Source: Symbiodinium natans (lineage: Eukaryota > Sar > Dinophyceae > Suessiales > Symbiodiniaceae). From it: a DNA stretch of 45,000 nt. The position numbers and the translations under genes are program-made. The stretch covers positions 517,501 through 562,500 of the forward strand of contig CAJNDS010002131.1 of NCBI GenBank assembly GCA_905221605.1, read 5' to 3'. Under the pieces are notes generated by a model. That model was not told the origin of the DNA and searched no databases. It saw only the letters and a program-made list of their open reading frames with translations. Shown piece after piece: positions 1-45,000 of this stretch (position 1 is its first letter; each line of letters opens with the position of its first letter).

Positions 1-240
1 GGGGTTTAGGGTTTAGGGTTTAGGGTCTCTGGGGTTTAGGGTCTTTGGGGTTTAGGGAAGTTTAGGGTTTAGGGTTTGGGGTCTTTGGGGTTCGGGGCTT
101 CGGGTGTGGTGTTTGGGGTGTAGGGTTTAGGATTTGGGTTTAGGGTCTTTGGGGTTTAGGGTTTAGGTTCTTTGGGGTATACTGGGAGGGTTTAGGGTCT
201 GTGGGGTTTGGGGCTTAGGGTTTAGGAGTTTTCGATCAGA

Positions 241-582
241 TTGAAACTTTTTACCACGGAGGAAGAGATAGCCACAGAAGGCAGCGGGCAACTTCTTCCG
301 ACGGACTTTTCTCGGAGTTTTGCCCGATGCTGGACAAGTGTTCATGGCAGGCGCTTTCGCGTCTACCAGAAAAAGCGACCGCGACCGCCTGCGAGAGCTC
401 CTTCAAAGTTCTCCAACATAGCTGCAGAAGCTGCTCATGGGTTTCTGCGAGTTCGGCCTGTGTGCTTCCCGAGCTGACACTGGCCGAAGGCCGCCGGATG
501 TTGCAGAGTCGGCCACAAGAGGACAGTGAGGCGATGACGTGCTTCAAGAAGCGCACGGCGCCTCGGTGGAGATGGGGCTAAC
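241..582. other. Unassigned non-repetitive block, possible exon
   Basis: This is a 340-base single-copy island between two degenerate TTTAGGG tracts. It is open in more than one frame on both strands. On the + strand, 327-581 would encode about 84 residues ending in an Arg/Trp-rich tail. On the - strand, 251-556 would encode about 101 residues. Third-position GC is only moderately biased, and I recognise no domain in either frame. It could be a 5' exon of the sirtuin gene or unrelated unique DNA. Confidence 0.2.
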
Positions 583-1153
583 AGACTGGGCTAGGCTATA
601 TGGCTTGTTCATGAGTTGTAAGGCGGCTAGTTAGAAATGCAAGCTCAGCCTAAGCCGAATCAACCTATTAAAATCAGGCTTTGGATTTGGGTCTTTGGGG
701 TTTGGGGCTTAGGGTTTTGTGTTCGCTTTGGGGTTTGGGGCTTATGGTTTAGTGACTTTAGTGTTTGGGTTGCAGAGTCTGTGGGGTTTGGGGCTCGGGT
801 TAAGTGTTTGCGTTTAGGGCCTTTGCGGTTTGGGGCTCAGGGTTTCAGGGTTTGGGGTTTAGGGTCTGCCTTTGCTGTTTTTGTCCTGGCCCCCGCTTGG
901 GTCTGTCTCAAACTTGCTGTCCTCCGCGGGTTCTACCTAGATGCCCCCGCTGTGCATAATTTGTGCAACAACGGGATGAACCCTAAACCCTAAACCCTAA
1001 ACCCTAAACCCTAAACCCTAAACCCTAAACCCTAAACCCTAAACCCTAAAACCCTAAAACCCCAAAACCCCAAACCCCAAACCCCAAACCCCAAACCCCA
1101 AACCCTAAACCCTAAACCCTAAACCCTAAACTCTAAACCCTAAACCCTTCCAG

Positions 1154-42522
<41,369 letters not shown>

Positions 42523-42846
42523 GCAGGCTGCTGGTGGTTCCCCCCAAGCTCAAAGCCCCCCCCGAACCCTAAACCTTAAACCCTCTAAACGCTAAGCCCA
42601 AAACCCCCTAAGTTTCGGGGTCTGCAGCTCAAAGAAGGGGGGGGGTCGCGTGGGCCAGGCCTTGAACCCAGAAGTTCATGCGTTGCTTTTCCTAGGACCC
42701 GGAGCAGGCCAGGAGGCCCGCATTCCCCCTGTTTTTAGGGCTAGGTTGCGTTTAGGTTTGGGGCTTAGGGTTTAGGCTTTTTGGGGCTTGGGGTTTAGGG
42801 GAACAAGGTTGCTCTTGGGTCGAGTTCCTCAAATTCTAAGGGTAGT

Positions 42847-42994
42847 TTCATGGTCCCTTCTTTTGGTCCCTTACCATCCTTACAGGGTTCTGAGGTATGG
42901 GCCCTTGGGTCGTATAGGGTATGTAAGGGGTATAAAAAGGGTTCCCTCAACCCTAAGCCCCTTTTAAGGGCCCACATGAAGGGACCATGTCATG
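42847..42994. mobile_element. MITE-like palindromic element, family E
   Basis: Left end TTTCATGGTCCCTTCTTTTG; right end CCACATGAAGGGACCATGTC, an inverted pair about 145 bases apart with TATAGGGTATGTAAGGGGTA inside. Single copy noticed. In the sirtuin intron after exon h. Confidence 0.6.
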
Positions 42995-43227
42995 TTGGGG
43001 CTGTCAACTTGATCCCCGGCGGAGCAAAGGCTGGCTTCAACTTGCTGACCATGTACGCCCTCGAAGCTGATAAAGCTGACCTGACCTCTCGTGAAAGAAG
43101 CAGAAGCCGACGCGACTCACAGCCTTCACCGGAAACCGGGGCTTCGTTGGCCGCAGGAGCGCCGGACTCGGACAAAAACGCAGACCGTCTCACACTAACC
43201 ACCCTAAGATTACCTGCCATGACGTGA
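42995..43227 (+). CDS. Unassigned open segment after family E element
   Basis: The frame reads GAVNLIPGGAKAGFNLLTMY, ALEADKADLTSRERSRSRRD, SQPSPETGASLAAGAPDSDK and ends PAMT then TGA. Codon third positions are only mildly biased. It starts within or next to the palindromic element. It could be an exon of an unknown gene; I do not recognise it. Confidence 0.2.
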
Positions 43228-43229
43228 CC

Positions 43230-45000
43230 CTCCCAGAGGACTGTAGGGTTTAGGGTTTAGGGTTTAGGGTCTCGGTCCCTGAATGTCGAAACCTAGATTG
43301 CGAGGTTGAAGGGTGACACACACTAAGCCCTAAACCCCTAAACCCCAAAACCCCAAGACCCTGCAAACTCCTAAAAACCTAAAAACCTAAAACCCTTCAA
43401 ACCCCTAAGACCTTAAAACCCCAACACCCAAAACCCTAAAACCCTAACACCCCACAAACCCTAAACTCCTAAAAGCCCAAACCGCCCAAAGACCCTAAAA
43501 CCCAAAACCCTCAACCCAAACCCCAACAACCTAAAACCCTAACAGCCCAAAACCCTAAAACCCTCAAACCCCTAAGACCTTAAAACCCCCAAAGCCCCAA
43601 GACCCTCAAAACCTAAAAACCTAAAACCCTAAGACCCTCAAAACGCTAAGGCCCAAAAACCCCAAACCCTGCAACCCTCAACACCCTAAACCCTGAAGCC
43701 CTCAAACTCTAAGGGCCTATAACCCCAAAGCCCTGACAACCCCCAAAAGAACCAAAGAACTTAAAACCCTAAAGCCCATAAACACCCAGCAAATCCTAAA
43801 CCCCAACAGCCCTAAAAACCCGAAAGCCCTAAACCCCTAAAACCCTGAAACTCCCCTCTAAACCCTAAACCCTAAACCCTAAACCCTAAACCCTAAACCC
43901 TAAACCCTAAACCCTAAACCCTCAAAACACTCAGACCCTCAAGACCCCAAAACCGACCTCGGGCTTGGGGTGAGGCCAACTCCAAAGGCGCCCTCCTGCG
44001 GCTGAGGGGGTGGGGGGTTTAGGGTTTAGGGTTTAGGGTTTAGGGTTTAGGGTTTAGGGTTTAGGGTTTAGGGTTTAGGGCTTCGGGTTACTGGGGGCGT
44101 GGGGGTTTAGGGGTTCCGGGGATTCTGGGTTTTGGGTTGCGCGTTGAGAGCATTGGGTTTGGGGTTTAGGGTTTTGAGTCTTGGGTTTTTCGGGTTTTGG
44201 CTCCACTGATGGCTTGACTTGAAAAAGTGGGGCGCCCCGCAGAAGGGCCATGTTGCGGGGAAACTGGCGTCCTCTGATGCGGCCACGCTTGGTAGCTTTC
44301 AAGCAGCCCACGACTACTTGGAGGTACCTGGAGGTTCAGGGCACTTTTTGGCCCCAAGTTGTAACCTAAATCAGTGTTAGGGATCCTTTCTACTTTTTGG
44401 GTTATGGGCTCTCTTATATATGTAAACAAAAAGGATCCTTTTTTCTTCCTAGGGGAACAGGGATTAAGTAACTGTACTCATAAGCTCCTTACGCCCCCCC
44501 AAGTTGGTGATAAGTAGACTTGTAATTTCTAACGCTGCGCGACCCGCTTCGGCCTGGCCCTACGCAGCTCCTGGAGGGGGGGCTCAGCATTTGGATATTG
44601 TAGAAGTTGTAGACGCGGTTTGGAGACTGTAAACTCGACATGGGGGGTCGGGATGGGGAAGAGGGGGGGTAGGAGGGGGTGGGGGGTGGGGGCGGGTTAG
44701 GGTTTTGGGCGGGGGGGGGGGGGGGGGGGGGCTGCCCGGCAAACCTAGACCTTTGACCTTGGAAAGGAACTAGAAGCGGAACACCTCCGCCCAAGGCCTT
44801 GGCGTATTGGGACTGTAAGTGCCCGTAAGCCCCAAACCGCCAGCACGAAACCCCTAAACCCCCAAACCCCTAAAAACCTAAACCCCATGGGACTGGGGAG
44901 AGTCCGGGGTTTGACGAGCTGCTTGGAGGTTCATGGTACTTACTAACCAATTATAACTGTACTTATAACCCTACTTATAATACCCCTAAAGGGCCTTATG
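43230..45000. other. Right-edge region: degenerate telomere-type DNA and element fragments
   Basis: G arrays at 43230-43270 and 44015-44090. A degenerate C-rich block at 43320-43925 is built of CCCTAAAA/CCCCAAAA-like units. A family B-like degenerate element lies at about 44318-44530, a poly-G tract at about 44710-44732, and the left half of a family B element at 44921-45000. No exon recognised. Confidence 0.6.
44921..45000. mobile_element. MITE-like family B copy, cut by the window edge
   Basis: GCTTGGAGGTTCATGGTACT is followed by CTAACCAATTATAACTGTAC and TTATAACCCTACTTATAA, almost identical to the left arm at 29529. The right half lies outside the window. Confidence 0.75.

Noticed and set aside
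1-230. Left edge as a real chromosome end
   Set aside because: The array is short and degenerate, and arrays of both orientations continue through the whole window between exons.

Overview
The window looks like nuclear DNA of a dinoflagellate, most likely Symbiodiniaceae-like. Four things point there. TTTAGGG/CCCTAAA repeats occur in both orientations throughout. The recognisable genes all lie on the + strand. Introns inferred from reading frame use GT, GC and GA donors with AG|G acceptors. Two near-identical intronless genes sit in tandem behind pyrimidine-rich AG sites that could accept a trans-spliced leader. I see no rRNA, tRNA, CRISPR array or prokaryotic operon.

Most of the coding sequence is in very short exons that an ORF scan misses. 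Joining them by frame and by family motifs gives three gene systems. (1) A myotubularin-type phosphoinositide 3-phosphatase gene: 31 exons from 5799 to 38333, about 699 codons, with the active-site motif HCSDGWDRT in exon 20. (2) A Sir2-like (sirtuin) gene: exons at about 1.15-5.08 kb, resuming at 38.94 and 42.43 kb and running off the right edge. The whole myotubularin gene lies between two sirtuin exons whose split codon restores a family-typical cysteine. (3) Two tandem papain-like (C1A) cysteine peptidase genes (24633-26456 and 27011-28831), each with two complete peptidase domains and an MGNC N-terminus. They sit inside myotubularin intron 26, and a truncated third unit follows. The layout is therefore nested: peptidase genes inside a phosphatase intron, inside a sirtuin intron. 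An assembly misjoin has to be excluded for the outer layer.

Introns are built largely of interstitial telomere-type arrays. In 19 of 30 myotubularin introns the first array is TTTAGGG (G-rich in the sense strand) and the last is CCCTAAA; only one intron shows the reverse order. The pre-mRNA could therefore fold with the intron ends paired. Several families of short palindromic (MITE-like) elements occur in the introns. In two families telomere arrays sit inside the element, at the same internal site in different copies.

Other blocks: a CT microsatellite (3.2-3.5 kb), a GGGCCA hexamer satellite with duplicated flanks (34.85-36.36 kb), a CCGGGCCAAGGGCCC satellite (40.7-41.3 kb), a tandem repeat of about 113 bp (41.48-42.1 kb), and two unassigned coding-like segments near 39.3-39.7 kb. 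Roles are inferred from family knowledge: myotubularin in 3-phosphoinositide turnover on endosomal membranes, the Sir2-like protein in NAD-dependent chemistry, and the C1A proteins in intracellular proteolysis. Nothing shows that they act in one pathway. Exon boundaries are my own inferences from frame and family conservation and have not been checked against transcripts.
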